Shown in pieces: positions 30,466 to 41,342 of a DNA stretch of 64,000 nucleotides. The stretch is from contig JAITUU010000037.1 in NCBI GenBank assembly GCA_031286165.1, forward strand, positions 1 through 64,000, given 5' to 3'. The translations under genes were made by a program, and so were the position numbers. Numbering within the stretch: position 1 is the first letter of the stretch; each line of letters begins with the position of its first letter. Under the pieces are notes generated by a model. That model made no database searches. It saw nothing but the letters and a program-made list of their open reading frames with translations, and was not told the origin of the DNA. The stretch comes from Bacteroidales bacterium (GTDB lineage Bacteria; Bacteroidota; Bacteroidia; Bacteroidales; UBA1715).

Positions 30466-32937
30466 CTATATCCGCATACCTGCTTTTGCCTCCATAGGAT
30501 TGTCGGGCCAGCGATGTTTTTTATAGCGAATGCGTAAATCTTTGCGCACATCGAAATAGGCTTTTGTCCAAAAACTGCGTAAATCACTCGTTACCTGCAC
30601 CAATTTAAGTCCGGGAGAAAGCAAGTGCATGATTACTTTTACTGTACCATTATTCACCGTAGGGGTATCAGTCATACCAAAACATTCTTGTAATTTCACC
30701 GAAAGTTCGGGTGCCGAGCCGTCTGCAAAATAGGTGAGCGGCGCGTGCGTGCCACTTGGCATCGGCATTTTTTCGGGCGCGAGCGCGTCTGACAACTGCT
30801 GCTGTTCGGGTGGTAAGGAGTAATACAATATATTGTAGAGTGGTAATTTTTGCATATCTTCGTTTGTTCGCACATGTTCTAAATACGGACGAAGCCACGA
30901 ATCGGCAGTAGCACACAAATTTTCGGTGGTCATATCAGCCCACTGCTGCTGCGGATTCCACTTTGCAAGTGATTGTATGCGATTTTGCAACTGCACGCTG
31001 CGCTCTGTCCACTGCACCATAAACTGCCCTTCTTTTGCCATTGCGGCAATAATAGTATCTTTAATAATTTCTTTATCAGAATTTTGCAATGGATTGGTTT
31101 GCAATACAATAGAACCTATGCGCAATTCTGTGTGTGCCACCAAACCGCCTTTTTTTCTATTCCATGTTATTATATCTTTGCGCAGTACCAATTCTTTCAA
31201 ATCGGAAGGGTCGAGCGGAGCCGCCAAAAATATTTTTCCACCGTTTTCGCGTTCATTCACCGCAGCCACCGCTATCCACGCATGATTGGCAAGTTCATCG
31301 GTATGCGGCATAGATGCAATACTGCCGTTTGCCAACAAAAATTGTGCATTATTGCCTACCCGCGCCGATGCTACACGTTCCGGAAAGGCATACGCCAAAA
31401 GCAGTCCGAGTTCGTATTCATCTACACTTTCGTTGTTTTCGGCAGTTTTAAGAATTGCGCGATACTGTTCGGCAATTTTTGCAATACGGACAAAGGCAGG
31501 TTTCCCTCGTTTTGTGGCACGAAATCGGCGCAGAGCATTCATGCGTAAGGCAAGATTTGTTTCCTGCGTTTCTTGCAACAAAGGGTCGCGTTCCGAAAGG
31601 AGGGCGGCTATGTCGCAGGCTATATGGGCAGCGTGTTTCGCATGCGCTTTGAGTATCATGTGTGCAAGTCGCGGATGTGCTGCTATGGTTTGCAGTTCTT
31701 TTCCGTGTGGGGTAATGCTATTGTTTTCTATTGCGCCAATGCTTTCGAGCGTGTGCAATGCTTGAAAATAATGTGCTTTGGGCGGCGGCGAAATCCACTG
31801 CAACTGCGTGTAATCGAGTGTGCCCCACTGCGCGAGTTCGAGCACAAAGGAACACAAATCGGCGTGTTCAATTTCGGGCGTGCGGTGCGCGTGCAGTTGG
31901 TGTTGCGTTCCCATAGACCACAGTCGCAGGCAGTGTCCGGCGGCGGTTCTTCCGGCGCGTCCGGCACGTTGGTCGGCAGCATCTACCGAAATTTTCTGTA
32001 ATTTCAGTTGTGTAAGTCCGCTCACGGAATTAAACTGCGCTACACGCTCCAAACCGCTGTCTATCACTATGCGTATTCCTTCTATGGTTATAGACGTTTC
32101 GGCAATATTGGTGGCGAGCACAATTTTTCGTTTTCCTGTGGAATTTGGTCGCAAAGCGGCTTGTTGCTGCGCTGGAGGCAGTTGCCCGTACAAACAATGA
32201 ATGACACAGTCGGGCATAGGTTTCAGTATTTCTTCGCAGGCGCGAATTTCGCCCTCGCCGGGCAGAAACACCAATATATCGCCCTCGTGCGATTGGAAGG
32301 CGTTGCGCACAGCAAGAGCGGTATGCTCGGCAATAGCAAAACTATCGCAATCTTGAGAATACGAAATTTGCACGGGAAATTGCCTACCACTGCTCTCAAT
32401 AATAGGAACTTGCAATGCTGTTTGCAATGCGGCGGCATTGAGCGTAGCCGACATAATCACGAGGCGCAATTCGGGGCGCAAGGTTGATTGTACATTGCGG
32501 CACAAAGCCAGTCCAAGTTCGGAATGAAGATTCCGCTCGTGAAATTCATCGAACACCACGCAACACACACCTTCGAGTATAGGGTCGGTTTGCAACATTC
32601 GCGTTAAAATTCCTTCAGTAACAACCTCTATGCGCGTGCGTGAAGAAATTTTTGTTTCAAAACGAATGCGATAACCCACCGTTTCGCCCACCGTTTCGCC
32701 AAGCAAATCTGCCATGCGAGCGGCAATGGCGCGAGCAGCAATGCGCCGCGGTTCGAGTACTATAATTTTTCCGCCTTCTGTCCACGCTTCTTCGAGCAAA
32801 CACAACGGCAGCACCGTACTTTTACCTGCACCGGGTGCTGCCTGAATTATGCACGTACTATGCCGAGCGAGGTGTTGAACAATCTGCGGAATGACATCAC
32901 AAATGGGAAGTTGTGTTTTGTTGTAATTGAAGAGCAT
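30466..32937 (-). CDS. hrpB: ATP-dependent helicase HrpB
   Basis: IIQAAPGAGKSTVLPL, VLEPRRIAARAIAARMA, VFDEFHERNLHSEL, LATNIAETSITIEGI, QRAGRAGRTAAGHCLRLW. Confidence 0.95.
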   Translation of the reverse strand: MLFNYNKTQLPICDVIPQIVQHLARHSTCIIQAAPGAGKSTVLPLCLLEEAWTEGGKIIVLEPRRIAARAIAARMADLLGETVGETVGYRIRFETKISSRTRIEVVTEGILTRMLQTDPILEGVCCVVFDEFHERNLHSELGLALCRNVQSTLRPELRLVIMSATLNAAALQTALQVPIIESSGRQFPVQISYSQDCDSFAIAEHTALAVRNAFQSHEGDILVFLPGEGEIRACEEILKPMPDCVIHCLYGQLPPAQQQAALRPNSTGKRKIVLATNIAETSITIEGIRIVIDSGLERVAQFNSVSGLTQLKLQKISVDAADQRAGRAGRTAAGHCLRLWSMGTQHQLHAHRTPEIEHADLCSFVLELAQWGTLDYTQLQWISPPPKAHYFQALHTLESIGAIENNSITPHGKELQTIAAHPRLAHMILKAHAKHAAHIACDIAALLSERDPLLQETQETNLALRMNALRRFRATKRGKPAFVRIAKIAEQYRAILKTAENNESVDEYELGLLLAYAFPERVASARVGNNAQFLLANGSIASMPHTDELANHAWIAVAAVNERENGGKIFLAAPLDPSDLKELVLRKDIITWNRKKGGLVAHTELRIGSIVLQTNPLQNSDKEIIKDTIIAAMAKEGQFMVQWTERSVQLQNRIQSLAKWNPQQQWADMTTENLCATADSWLRPYLEHVRTNEDMQKLPLYNILYYSLPPEQQQLSDALAPEKMPMPSGTHAPLTYFADGSAPELSVKLQECFGMTDTPTVNNGTVKVIMHLLSPGLKLVQVTSDLRSFWTKAYFDVRKDLRIRYKKHRWPDNPMEAKAGMRI

Positions 32938-32998
32938 GGAATATCAAGCATTTCTTTGTGCGCAAAGGTAGGGAATTTTGTGCGGAAATAAAAAAGCG

Positions 32999-33006
32999 TA
33001 TCTTTG
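32999..33006 (+). promoter_or_regulatory. Bacteroidetes-type -7 element (TATCTTTG) for the S1-domain protein gene
   Basis: TAnnTTTG match 18 nt upstream of the ATG at 33024. Confidence 0.5.
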
Positions 33007-33023
33007 CAGAAAACAAAATCGCT

Positions 33024-33854
33024 ATGTTGCAAATAGGAAGAAAAAACACACTCGAAGTGTATAAATTCGTGGATTTTGGGCTGTATTTAGATGGCGAACA
33101 GTACGGACCAATTCTGCTACCCAAACGCTATGTGCCCGAAAATGTGGAGGAGGGCGATGAAATTGAGGTGTTTATTTATTTAGATTCCGAAGACCGCTTG
33201 GTAGCCACCACCGAAACTCCCAACGTGCAGGTGGGCGAATGTGCCTATTTGCAAGCGAAAGATAGCAACGATTTTGGGGTGTTTATGGATTGGGGATTAC
33301 AGAAAGACCTTTTTGTGCCGTTTCGTCAGCAAAAAGAAGCAATGACGATAGGAAATTTTTATTGGATTTATTGCTTTTTAGACGAAAAAACCGACCGCAT
33401 AGCCGCAAGTGCCAAAATCGACAAATACCTACTTGAAGTCAATCCCGAATTTGCCGAAGGTGCGGAGGTAAGCATACAAATTCACTCCAAAACCGCGCTG
33501 GGCTACAAAGCAATTATAGAAAATAACTGCTGGGGACTACTCTTTGCCAACGAAATATTTGAACCGCTCGCAGTGGGCGACCGCCGCACAGCATACATAA
33601 AAACGGTGCGCGAGGACGGCAAAATAGACCTTTCTCTGCAACGCATAGGCATAGTGCGATTTGACGATGTACAGCAAAAAATTCTCGATGCTCTCCGAGC
33701 GCAGGGTGGATTTCTGCCGCTACACGACAAAAGCGATGCAGCCGAAATTCAAACGCAACTCGGCATGAGCAAAAAGAATTTTAAAGCCGCCATAGGTATG
33801 CTTTTCAAAGCAAAAGTGATTGCAATACAAGAAAACGGTGTAAAGTTACTATAA
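33024..33854 (+). CDS. CvfB-like S1 RNA-binding domain protein
   Basis: LEVYKFVDFGLYLDGEQYGPILLPKRYVPEN...; S1-like repeats (GVFMDWGLQKDLFVPFRQQ); C-terminal winged-helix-like region. Internal ATG chosen. Confidence 0.88.
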   Translation: MLQIGRKNTLEVYKFVDFGLYLDGEQYGPILLPKRYVPENVEEGDEIEVFIYLDSEDRLVATTETPNVQVGECAYLQAKDSNDFGVFMDWGLQKDLFVPFRQQKEAMTIGNFYWIYCFLDEKTDRIAASAKIDKYLLEVNPEFAEGAEVSIQIHSKTALGYKAIIENNCWGLLFANEIFEPLAVGDRRTAYIKTVREDGKIDLSLQRIGIVRFDDVQQKILDALRAQGGFLPLHDKSDAAEIQTQLGMSKKNFKAAIGMLFKAKVIAIQENGVKLL

Positions 33855-33865
33855 AAACTGCCTTC

Positions 33866-35575
33866 CTACCGAAATCCCACCGCAGTACGGGTAGTTATTT
33901 TCTCTTCTGCACAGAGCGTTTCCAAATCAGAAAACTGCGGTGTGTTCCCAAAAATAATTTCGTTGATTGCCGTTTTGCGTACAATGTTGTCGATTTCACC
34001 ACCCGAAAAATCATACTTATTTGCCAAGCGCATACTTTCTTCATCAAATAAATGCGGCATTTTGCTTTGCCAAATTTTTTGCTTTGCAATCACACTCGGT
34101 TTTTCAAATTTAATTTTATACACAAATCGGCGTTCAAAGGCGGCATCTAAATTATTGGTAAGGTTGGTAGTGGCTATCAAAATTCCGTTGAGCGTTTCCA
34201 TTTCTTGCAAAATAATGTTTTGAATGGCATTTTCGGTTTGCGCCACATTGCTGCTCGAAATATCTTTTCGTTTGCCAAACACCGCATCGGCTTCGTTGAA
34301 GAGCAAAATGGGCGTAATTTTCGAGTTTTTCACCATACCTTTGTAGCGCACAAAAATTTCTTTGATTTTCTTTTCGCTCTCGCCAAACCACATACTTTTG
34401 GTGGCAGCAATATCTACCATATAAATATCGCGACCGCTTTGTTTGGCAAGCTGCAGCACCGATTCTGTTTTTCCCGTACCGGGCGAACCGTAGAATAAAC
34501 ACGCAAATCCTTGCGGCAAACCTTTTCCCTTCATGCGTTCCTGCACAGAGGCAAAATAATCGGGCGAAAGCAATTTTTGGAGTTCTCCCACTTGTTTTCC
34601 TTCTTTTTCGTTGTAAAACAAAGGTTTTTCCACAATATTTTCACACACTATAAAATCTTTTTTGCGTTTGGAGTACTTCAAATTCAATTCTGCCAAAAAT
34701 TCCTCTTTTGCAGTATCGGTCAATCGCACCGCACTGCGTTTTGAAACCTCGCCATCACCGGCAAATTCTACTAAATTCTCTGCGAAAAGTAGCGTACTGC
34801 GTTGTTTGAAAAAATTTTTCAATCGAACTTGTTCTGTATTTTCAAAAAAATCTTCCAAATCAGAGAACCCAACAGAATCATCATCGTCATAAATAAATAA
34901 TCGGCACATATATATAAACACGAGTGTATCGAAACGATTTAAATCACTACGTTGTAGTTTTTTTACAAATTCAAAGTGCGAATAATCGCGAAGTAAATTA
35001 TGTATTTCTTCTTCGAGTGAAACAGAATCTCTTTCTCTTTCAAAGTTACGATGAAATCTATTGCTATTGTTTTCAACTTCTGCCATACAATCGTCTATTG
35101 CATCGAACCAATCCGACAATGTTTCAATGTCGTGCGTTACAACAATCCCTTCATACACTTCATTTTTTTTGAGCGAAATCATTACATCTTTGGGAATTAT
35201 GAAAGCATCGTCATTATCATCACTTCGTTTTAGACCTATCAATTTGCGCTTTTTCAATTCCTCAAAATCGCTATCCATGCGGAATAAGCGTGTTTCTTTA
35301 CAATCAAAAAATCGCGCAAGCGTGCTCACCGATGCTCTGCGATTGGCAGAAAAATTCACGATTGCCGAAAATAACAATGCTTGATTGGGCGTAATACTCA
35401 ATTCCTGCGCAAGTGCCTGCAACTGCGGCTCGGTTTTTTGCACAAGCACTTCGTCCAATTTCGATTTTTCAGTTGTTTCAATAATTGTTTCAATCGTTTC
35501 CAAAAGATTGATAGATGATTTCTTTACTGCTTTTTGCTCCATTTCTCCGCGTTCTGTACAAACTTCTTTTTCCAT
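33866..35575 (-). CDS. AAA family ATPase
   Basis: LFYGSPGTGKTESVLQLAKQSGR (Walker A), PILLFNEADAVFG (Walker B variant), TNLTNNLDAAFERRFVYKIKFEKP (sensor/Arg finger). Confidence 0.9.
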   Translation of the reverse strand: MEKEVCTERGEMEQKAVKKSSINLLETIETIIETTEKSKLDEVLVQKTEPQLQALAQELSITPNQALLFSAIVNFSANRRASVSTLARFFDCKETRLFRMDSDFEELKKRKLIGLKRSDDNDDAFIIPKDVMISLKKNEVYEGIVVTHDIETLSDWFDAIDDCMAEVENNSNRFHRNFERERDSVSLEEEIHNLLRDYSHFEFVKKLQRSDLNRFDTLVFIYMCRLFIYDDDDSVGFSDLEDFFENTEQVRLKNFFKQRSTLLFAENLVEFAGDGEVSKRSAVRLTDTAKEEFLAELNLKYSKRKKDFIVCENIVEKPLFYNEKEGKQVGELQKLLSPDYFASVQERMKGKGLPQGFACLFYGSPGTGKTESVLQLAKQSGRDIYMVDIAATKSMWFGESEKKIKEIFVRYKGMVKNSKITPILLFNEADAVFGKRKDISSSNVAQTENAIQNIILQEMETLNGILIATTNLTNNLDAAFERRFVYKIKFEKPSVIAKQKIWQSKMPHLFDEESMRLANKYDFSGGEIDNIVRKTAINEIIFGNTPQFSDLETLCAEEKITTRTAVGFR

Positions 35576-35738
35576 ATTTCTACTATTTTAAATGTTCGGT
35601 GCAAAAATAAAAAGCGATAACGCCAAACCATGTCGCAGAAAAAAACACAACGAAAAAAAATACAGCGACACCCTTTGACGTTGTTATATTTTATCTTTGC
35701 ACTATACTTTTTCATTTTCAACTTTCAATTTTTATTCT

Positions 35739-36650
35739 ATGTCGAAACTCGCTTCAACTACTCGCCAACACAAAATCATTGAAAAACTCCGCTCGGCAAA
35801 ACAAGCATCGTTTGAGGAAATCAACGATTACTTGCAGTATCAATCGGAAATTGTGGACGAAGACCTCTGTATTTCGCAGCGCACCTTTCAGCGCGATATA
35901 AGGGAAATTGAATCTCTGTATGGTATTTACATTGCCTATAATCGTTCGGAAAACTGCTATTACATAGAAGAAGAATACGAACAAGAATCGTACAATCGTT
36001 TGGTTGATGCTTTCAACGTGGCAACGGTGCTGAAAATTCACGACCAACATCAGCCCTTTATTCATTACGAAAAACACCAAGAGCAAGGTTCGCAGTATTT
36101 AACCGACCTTCTCTATGCCATAAAAAATCAAATGTATGTGTCGTTTTTATACCGAACGCAATACGAAGAACCGGCATCAAAACGCACCGTGGCACCGCTC
36201 GCGCTCAGGGAATTTAGAAAACGCTGGTATGTGATAGCACACAATGCGGCAGACGAAAAAATCAAAACCTACGCTTTGGATAGAATGCAGAATATAGATG
36301 TTTTGAAAAAGAAATTTCAGAACAATTTCGATTTCAACATTGAAAACATGATGAAACATAGTTTTGGAATTATCACACCGAACAATAAAAACCCCGAAAC
36401 TGTTGTACTTTCATTCACTCCGCAGCAAGGAAGATACATAAAAGCCCTGCCGCTGCACGAAACGCAGGAAATTCTAACCGACAACAACCACGAACTACGC
36501 ATACGCCTGAATATTTACTTAGAACACGATTTTAAAATGGAAATTCTCAGTTTGGGCGACACGGTAACAGTGATAGAACCTACGCATTTTGCCGGCGAAA
36601 TTCGCGATATGTATGCCAACGCATTAAAAAAATACACAATTACGAAGTAA
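35739..36650 (+). CDS. WYL domain-containing transcriptional regulator
   Basis: HTH-like N-terminus (SQRTFQRDIREIESLYGI), WYL region VSFLYRTQYEEPASKRTVAPLALREFRKRWYVIAHN; divergent from the AAA ATPase gene. Confidence 0.9.
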   Translation: MSKLASTTRQHKIIEKLRSAKQASFEEINDYLQYQSEIVDEDLCISQRTFQRDIREIESLYGIYIAYNRSENCYYIEEEYEQESYNRLVDAFNVATVLKIHDQHQPFIHYEKHQEQGSQYLTDLLYAIKNQMYVSFLYRTQYEEPASKRTVAPLALREFRKRWYVIAHNAADEKIKTYALDRMQNIDVLKKKFQNNFDFNIENMMKHSFGIITPNNKNPETVVLSFTPQQGRYIKALPLHETQEILTDNNHELRIRLNIYLEHDFKMEILSLGDTVTVIEPTHFAGEIRDMYANALKKYTITK

Positions 36651-36653
36651 ATT

Positions 36654-37247
36654 ATGACCATACTCCACCTCTCCGATACGCACAACAAACACAATCTGCT
36701 GAAAGATTTGCCCAAATCCGATATTATCATTCATTCCGGCGATGTGTCGGAAGACGGCACAGAGAGCGAAGTTTTGGATTTTTTGCAGTGGTTTTGCAGT
36801 TTGAATTATGCGCATAAAATTTTTATAGCAGGCAATCACGATTTTTGCTTAGACGGTGGACTGATTGAAGGTTTGCCCGAAAATGTGCATTACCTCTGCC
36901 ATACGGGCGTAGAGATTGCCGGAATAAAATTTTGGGGCGTACCCTCGCTCCTTTCCAGCGAATTACATGGCAGCACTGCACACGAAATCGCACAAATCCC
37001 TCAAAATACCGATGTTTTGATAAGTCATCAACCGCCCTACGGTATTTTGGATTACAAACACAATCTTCATTTTGGCAACCCCGAATTACTAAAAGCCGTT
37101 GAGCGAATACAGCCTCGCTATCATTTATTTGGGCACATTCACAAAAATTACGGCATACAGAAAATTGGAGCAACAACGTTCGTAAACGCTGCCATAACGA
37201 GCGGAAAAAGCAAAATCATGAATACTCCGTTTTTGCTGGAAATGTGA
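36654..37247 (+). CDS. Metallophosphoesterase
   Basis: LHLSDTHNKHN, IHSGDVSEDG, IAGNHDF, LFGHIHKNYG. Confidence 0.92.
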   Translation: MTILHLSDTHNKHNLLKDLPKSDIIIHSGDVSEDGTESEVLDFLQWFCSLNYAHKIFIAGNHDFCLDGGLIEGLPENVHYLCHTGVEIAGIKFWGVPSLLSSELHGSTAHEIAQIPQNTDVLISHQPPYGILDYKHNLHFGNPELLKAVERIQPRYHLFGHIHKNYGIQKIGATTFVNAAITSGKSKIMNTPFLLEM

Positions 37248-37404
37248 AACGAGAAATTTGATTGTGCGAAAAAAAACAGTATGTTTGCACTACTAAAAAC
37301 AAAACCCTGAAGTGTGCGCACGCAGGGACAACAGGGTATTACAATGCAAATATAATACATTTTGTGCGAAAAAGCAAGTAAAACGAGATAAAAATTACAT
37401 TTTC

Positions 37405-38079
37405 ATGAAATACAGCGACTACGAAACTGCTTTTTCAACGCCTCGTATTGGCAAATATTTATATGCTTGCAATGGCGATAAAAATAAAACCGTAATCTTG
37501 TATAGATACAATATTAAATTATGTCAGAAATTTTACGGTGTTTTAAGCGTATTTGAAATTGTATTGCGGAATGCCATTGACACTCATTTTAAAACACAAT
37601 TACATGATAACGATTGGCTATCTACACAGTCTCAAAATGGATTTCTTCTGAATTATCAAGATACTGTATTAAAAGAACGCGATAAATTGATTAGCAGCGG
37701 AAAATACACTCACGATAAATTGCTTGCTTCATTGAGTTTAGGTATTTGGACCTTCCTATTTTCGCGAAATTGCTATAAAAATTCCGGCAAAACGCTTTTG
37801 CAAATATTTCCAAACAAAACTCATGGATTAAATCAACGAAATATATACGCTGAATTAGATGAAATCCGAATATTTCGCAATCGTATTGCACATCACGAAC
37901 CCCTCTGTTTCAACAAAGAAGGAGTGATTACGACTACGTATGCACAAAATATTTTTTTCTTGATTGATAAATATATTAATTTCCTCGGTTACAATTCCAA
38001 AGAACTTTTATATGGAGTAGAAAATCCGTTGTGCACAATGACAAGTATAGAAAAATTAAGCAATTCCATAGTTTCATAA
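37405..38079 (+). CDS. Abi-like (Abi_2/AbiD-F type) family protein with HEPN-like motif
   Basis: SVFEIVLRNAID and IRIFRNRIAHHEPL (Rx4-6H-like) are typical of Abi-like proteins. Internal ATG chosen. Confidence 0.75.
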   Translation: MKYSDYETAFSTPRIGKYLYACNGDKNKTVILYRYNIKLCQKFYGVLSVFEIVLRNAIDTHFKTQLHDNDWLSTQSQNGFLLNYQDTVLKERDKLISSGKYTHDKLLASLSLGIWTFLFSRNCYKNSGKTLLQIFPNKTHGLNQRNIYAELDEIRIFRNRIAHHEPLCFNKEGVITTTYAQNIFFLIDKYINFLGYNSKELLYGVENPLCTMTSIEKLSNSIVS

Positions 38080-38093
38080 AAAACTAAAATCCC

Positions 38094-39068
38094 ATGCACA
38101 TAGGAAACATAGAATTTGAACAATATCCCATTTTTGCAGCGCCCATGGAAGACGTGAGCGAGCCATCGTTTCGCTATATGTGTAAAAAACACGGTGCCGA
38201 CCTCCTCTATTCCGAATTTGCCGCCGCCGATGCGCTTGTGCGTTCTATCAATCAAACTATGCGCAAACTCATTGCTTTTGAATACGAACGCCCCTTTGCC
38301 ATACAAATATTTGGCAACAATGCGCACACTATGGCAGAAGCGGCAAAAATTGTAGCCGAAGTGAAACCCGATAGTATCGACATCAATTTTGGCTGCCCTG
38401 TAAAAAAAATTGCCGGCAAAGGTTCGGGCGCGGGTCTTTTACGCGATATTCCCAAAATGATTTCCATTGCCGATGCGGTGGTGAAAGCAGTGAATATTCC
38501 CGTAACCGCCAAAACTCGACTTGGCTGGGACGCCACCGATATGCCCATAGTATCCGTAGCCGAAGCACTGCAAGATGTAGGCATACAAGCACTCACCATT
38601 CATGGACGTACACGGGCGCAAATGTACACCGGCGAAGCCGATTGGCGGCTCATAGGCGAAGTAAAACGCAATCCGCGCATGCACATTCCCATTATTGGCA
38701 ATGGCGATATTGACAGTCCGCAAAAAGCAAAAATGGCGTTTGATACCTTTGGTGTAGATGCGGTAATGATAGGCAGAGCAAGCATAGGTGCGCCTTGGAT
38801 TTTCCGCGATGTAAAACATTTTTTGCGCACCGGCGAAATTCTTCCACCCATGAATGTACGCCAACAAGTAGAAGAACTGAAAGAATACACCCTCAAATCA
38901 GTGGAATTTAAAGGACTTCCGGGTGGTGTAATTCACATGAGGCGGCAGTTTGCCAAAGCATTTAAAGGACTTGAAAATTTCAGAGATACGCGCATAACCC
39001 TGCTCACCAAAAGCGATTTGCAAGAAACCCTCGATTTGCTCGATTGTATTGCCCAACGTTGGGGATAA
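38094..39068 (+). CDS. dusB: tRNA-dihydrouridine synthase
   Basis: FAAPMEDVSEPSFR, IDINFGCPVKKIAGKGSGAGLLRD, GIQALTIHGRTRAQMYTG, GNGDI. Confidence 0.95.
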   Translation: MHIGNIEFEQYPIFAAPMEDVSEPSFRYMCKKHGADLLYSEFAAADALVRSINQTMRKLIAFEYERPFAIQIFGNNAHTMAEAAKIVAEVKPDSIDINFGCPVKKIAGKGSGAGLLRDIPKMISIADAVVKAVNIPVTAKTRLGWDATDMPIVSVAEALQDVGIQALTIHGRTRAQMYTGEADWRLIGEVKRNPRMHIPIIGNGDIDSPQKAKMAFDTFGVDAVMIGRASIGAPWIFRDVKHFLRTGEILPPMNVRQQVEELKEYTLKSVEFKGLPGGVIHMRRQFAKAFKGLENFRDTRITLLTKSDLQETLDLLDCIAQRWG

Positions 39069-39103
39069 AAAAATGGCAACCGATGTTTCGATTGCCATTT
39101 TTT
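39067..39103. terminator. Bidirectional terminator between dusB and pnp
   Basis: AAAAAAATGGCAA-ccgatgtttcga-TTGCCATTTTTT. Confidence 0.85.
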
Positions 39104-39110
39104 ATACATA

Positions 39111-41237
39111 TTATTTTGCTTCGGGTCGCGGAGGACGCGGCAACAATGCTTTTCTCGAAAGTTTGTATTTGCCTTTGTCTATTCCCAAAAGTTTTACTTC
39201 TATTTCTTGCCCTTCGGTAAGTTCATCGCTTACTTTTTCCACTCGTTTCCAGTCGATTTCCGAAACGTGAAGTAAGCCTTCGCGCTGCGGCATAAATTCT
39301 ACAAACGCACCAAATTCTACAATTGATTTCACTTTTGCAGTGTAAACGGCTCCCACTTCGGGTTCTTGTGCAATTCCTTTAATGTATTCTTTTGCTGCGT
39401 CCATACCGGCTTTGTCGTTACCGCAAATTTCCACAATTCCTTTGCCGTCAATTTCTTCTATGGCAATGGTTGTGTTGGTACGTGCTTGCAATTCTTGAAT
39501 ATTTTTACCGCCCGAACCAATAATTGCACCTATATAATCTTTGTCGATTATCAATTTTTCAATACGTGGTGCATGAGGTTTCAAATCAGGACGTGGAGCA
39601 GCGAGTGTATCGGTAATTTTTCCTAAAATGTGCATACGACCTTCTTTTGCTTGCGCAAGTGCTTTTTCCAAAATCTCAAACGAAAGTCCATCAACTTTAA
39701 TGTCCATTTGCGTAGCGGTAATACCGTCTTTTGTGCCGGTTACTTTAAAATCCATATCGCCCAAGTGGTCTTCATCGCCCAAAATATCGGAAAGTACGGC
39801 ATAATTTGTTCCTTTTTTCTCAGAAATCAATCCCATAGCAATACCCGATACCGGTTTTGAAATATTCACACCGGCATCCATAAGTGCAAGCGTGCCGGCA
39901 CACACAGTAGCCATAGACGAAGAACCGTTTGATTCCAAAATATCGGAAACAATACGAATTACATAGGCGTAATCGGCAGGAATAACGGCTTTCAACGCAC
40001 GATGCGCCAAATTTCCGTGTCCTATTTCGCGGCGACCTACGCCGCGTGCAGCACGCGCTTCGCCCGTAGAAAATGGAGGAAAATTGTAGTGCAACAAAAA
40101 TCGTTCTTTTCCTTGTGTAAGCACTTCGTCTATCAGTTTTTCATCGTTTTTGGTACCCAGCGTTACCGTAGTAAGCGATTGCGTTTCGCCACGAGTAAAC
40201 ACCGCCGAACCGTGAGCCATTGGTAAATAATCTACCTCAGCCCAAATCGGACGAATTTCAGTGGTTTTTCTACCGTCCAAGCGTTTTCCTTCGTCTAAAA
40301 TTGCACGGCGCATAGCCTCTTTTTCCACAGCGTGGTAGTATTGACCTATCAAAAATGCTTTTTCTTCGGCAACTTCCTCGCCTAATTGTTCGCAATATTC
40401 GTTTTTGATTGCTTTGAAGGCATCGCCGCGAGCGTGTTTATTGGCATTGCACGAAGATGCTACCGCATACACTTTATCGTAGGTTTTTGCCCAAATATCT
40501 TTTTTTAGTTCTTCGTCGTGTTCTTCGTGGCAATACTCGCGTTTCACGGTTTTTCCCACTTCTTGCATCAATTCTATTTGTGCGCGGCAGTGATTTTTAA
40601 TTTCTTCATGCGCCACTTTAATTGCTTCGAGCATTTCGGCTTCCGAAACTTCTTTCATTTCGCCTTCCACCATCATAATATTGTCGATAGTTGCGGCTAC
40701 AATTATATCAATATCAGCACGTTGCAACTCCGAAGAAGTTGGATTTACGCAATATTTCCCGTCAATTCGCGCCACGCGCACTTCCGAAATCGGTCCGTTG
40801 AAGGGAATATCGGAAACTGCCAATGCTGCCGAAGCCGCAAGTCCTGCAAGTGCATCGGGCATATCTTCGCCATCGGCAGAAATAAGGAGTACGTTTACAA
40901 ACACATCGGCGTGATAATCATCGGGGAAAAGTGGGCGAAGTGCGCGGTCGATTAAGCGCGACACCAAAATTTCGTAATCGGAAGCACGACCTTCGCGGCG
41001 AGTAAATCCGCCGGGAAAACGACCTGCTGCACCAAATTTTTCTTTGTATTCTACGGTAAGCGGCATAAAATCAGTGCCCGGTTTTGCTTCGGCAGCCGCA
41101 CACACAGTGGCAAGCAACATGGTATTACCCATTTTTACAACCACCGAACCATCGGCTTGTTTTGCCAATTTTCCTGTCTCTATTTCAATGGTTTTCCCAT
41201 TGCTCAGAGCAATATTTTTTTTAATTCCTTGTATCAT
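39111..41237 (-). CDS. pnp: Polyribonucleotide nucleotidyltransferase
   Basis: [48 protein letters not shown] ([19 protein letters not shown]) and S1 domains. Confidence 0.97.
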   Translation of the reverse strand: MIQGIKKNIALSNGKTIEIETGKLAKQADGSVVVKMGNTMLLATVCAAAEAKPGTDFMPLTVEYKEKFGAAGRFPGGFTRREGRASDYEILVSRLIDRALRPLFPDDYHADVFVNVLLISADGEDMPDALAGLAASAALAVSDIPFNGPISEVRVARIDGKYCVNPTSSELQRADIDIIVAATIDNIMMVEGEMKEVSEAEMLEAIKVAHEEIKNHCRAQIELMQEVGKTVKREYCHEEHDEELKKDIWAKTYDKVYAVASSCNANKHARGDAFKAIKNEYCEQLGEEVAEEKAFLIGQYYHAVEKEAMRRAILDEGKRLDGRKTTEIRPIWAEVDYLPMAHGSAVFTRGETQSLTTVTLGTKNDEKLIDEVLTQGKERFLLHYNFPPFSTGEARAARGVGRREIGHGNLAHRALKAVIPADYAYVIRIVSDILESNGSSSMATVCAGTLALMDAGVNISKPVSGIAMGLISEKKGTNYAVLSDILGDEDHLGDMDFKVTGTKDGITATQMDIKVDGLSFEILEKALAQAKEGRMHILGKITDTLAAPRPDLKPHAPRIEKLIIDKDYIGAIIGSGGKNIQELQARTNTTIAIEEIDGKGIVEICGNDKAGMDAAKEYIKGIAQEPEVGAVYTAKVKSIVEFGAFVEFMPQREGLLHVSEIDWKRVEKVSDELTEGQEIEVKLLGIDKGKYKLSRKALLPRPPRPEAK

Positions 41238-41283
41238 ATTGTTTCTTTTTTACGATTTTGAACTCTTCACTGCATTACTAAAT

Positions 41284-41315
41284 ACCAAAAAAGGCAACGC
41301 ACACACATTGCCTTT
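41284..41315 (-). terminator. Hairpin terminator/attenuator between rpsO and pnp
   Basis: Minus strand AAAGGCAA-tgtgtgtgcg-TTGCCTTTTTT. Confidence 0.75.
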
Positions 41316-41342
41316 CTGTAAGTATATAATCGCACGAGTGAA

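Noticed and set aside
33866-35575. LLFNEAD instead of LLFDEAD in the AAA ATPase as evidence of an inactive enzyme
   Set aside because: The Glu is retained, other motifs are intact and this substitution is compatible with activity in some AAA subfamilies; not a pseudogene call.
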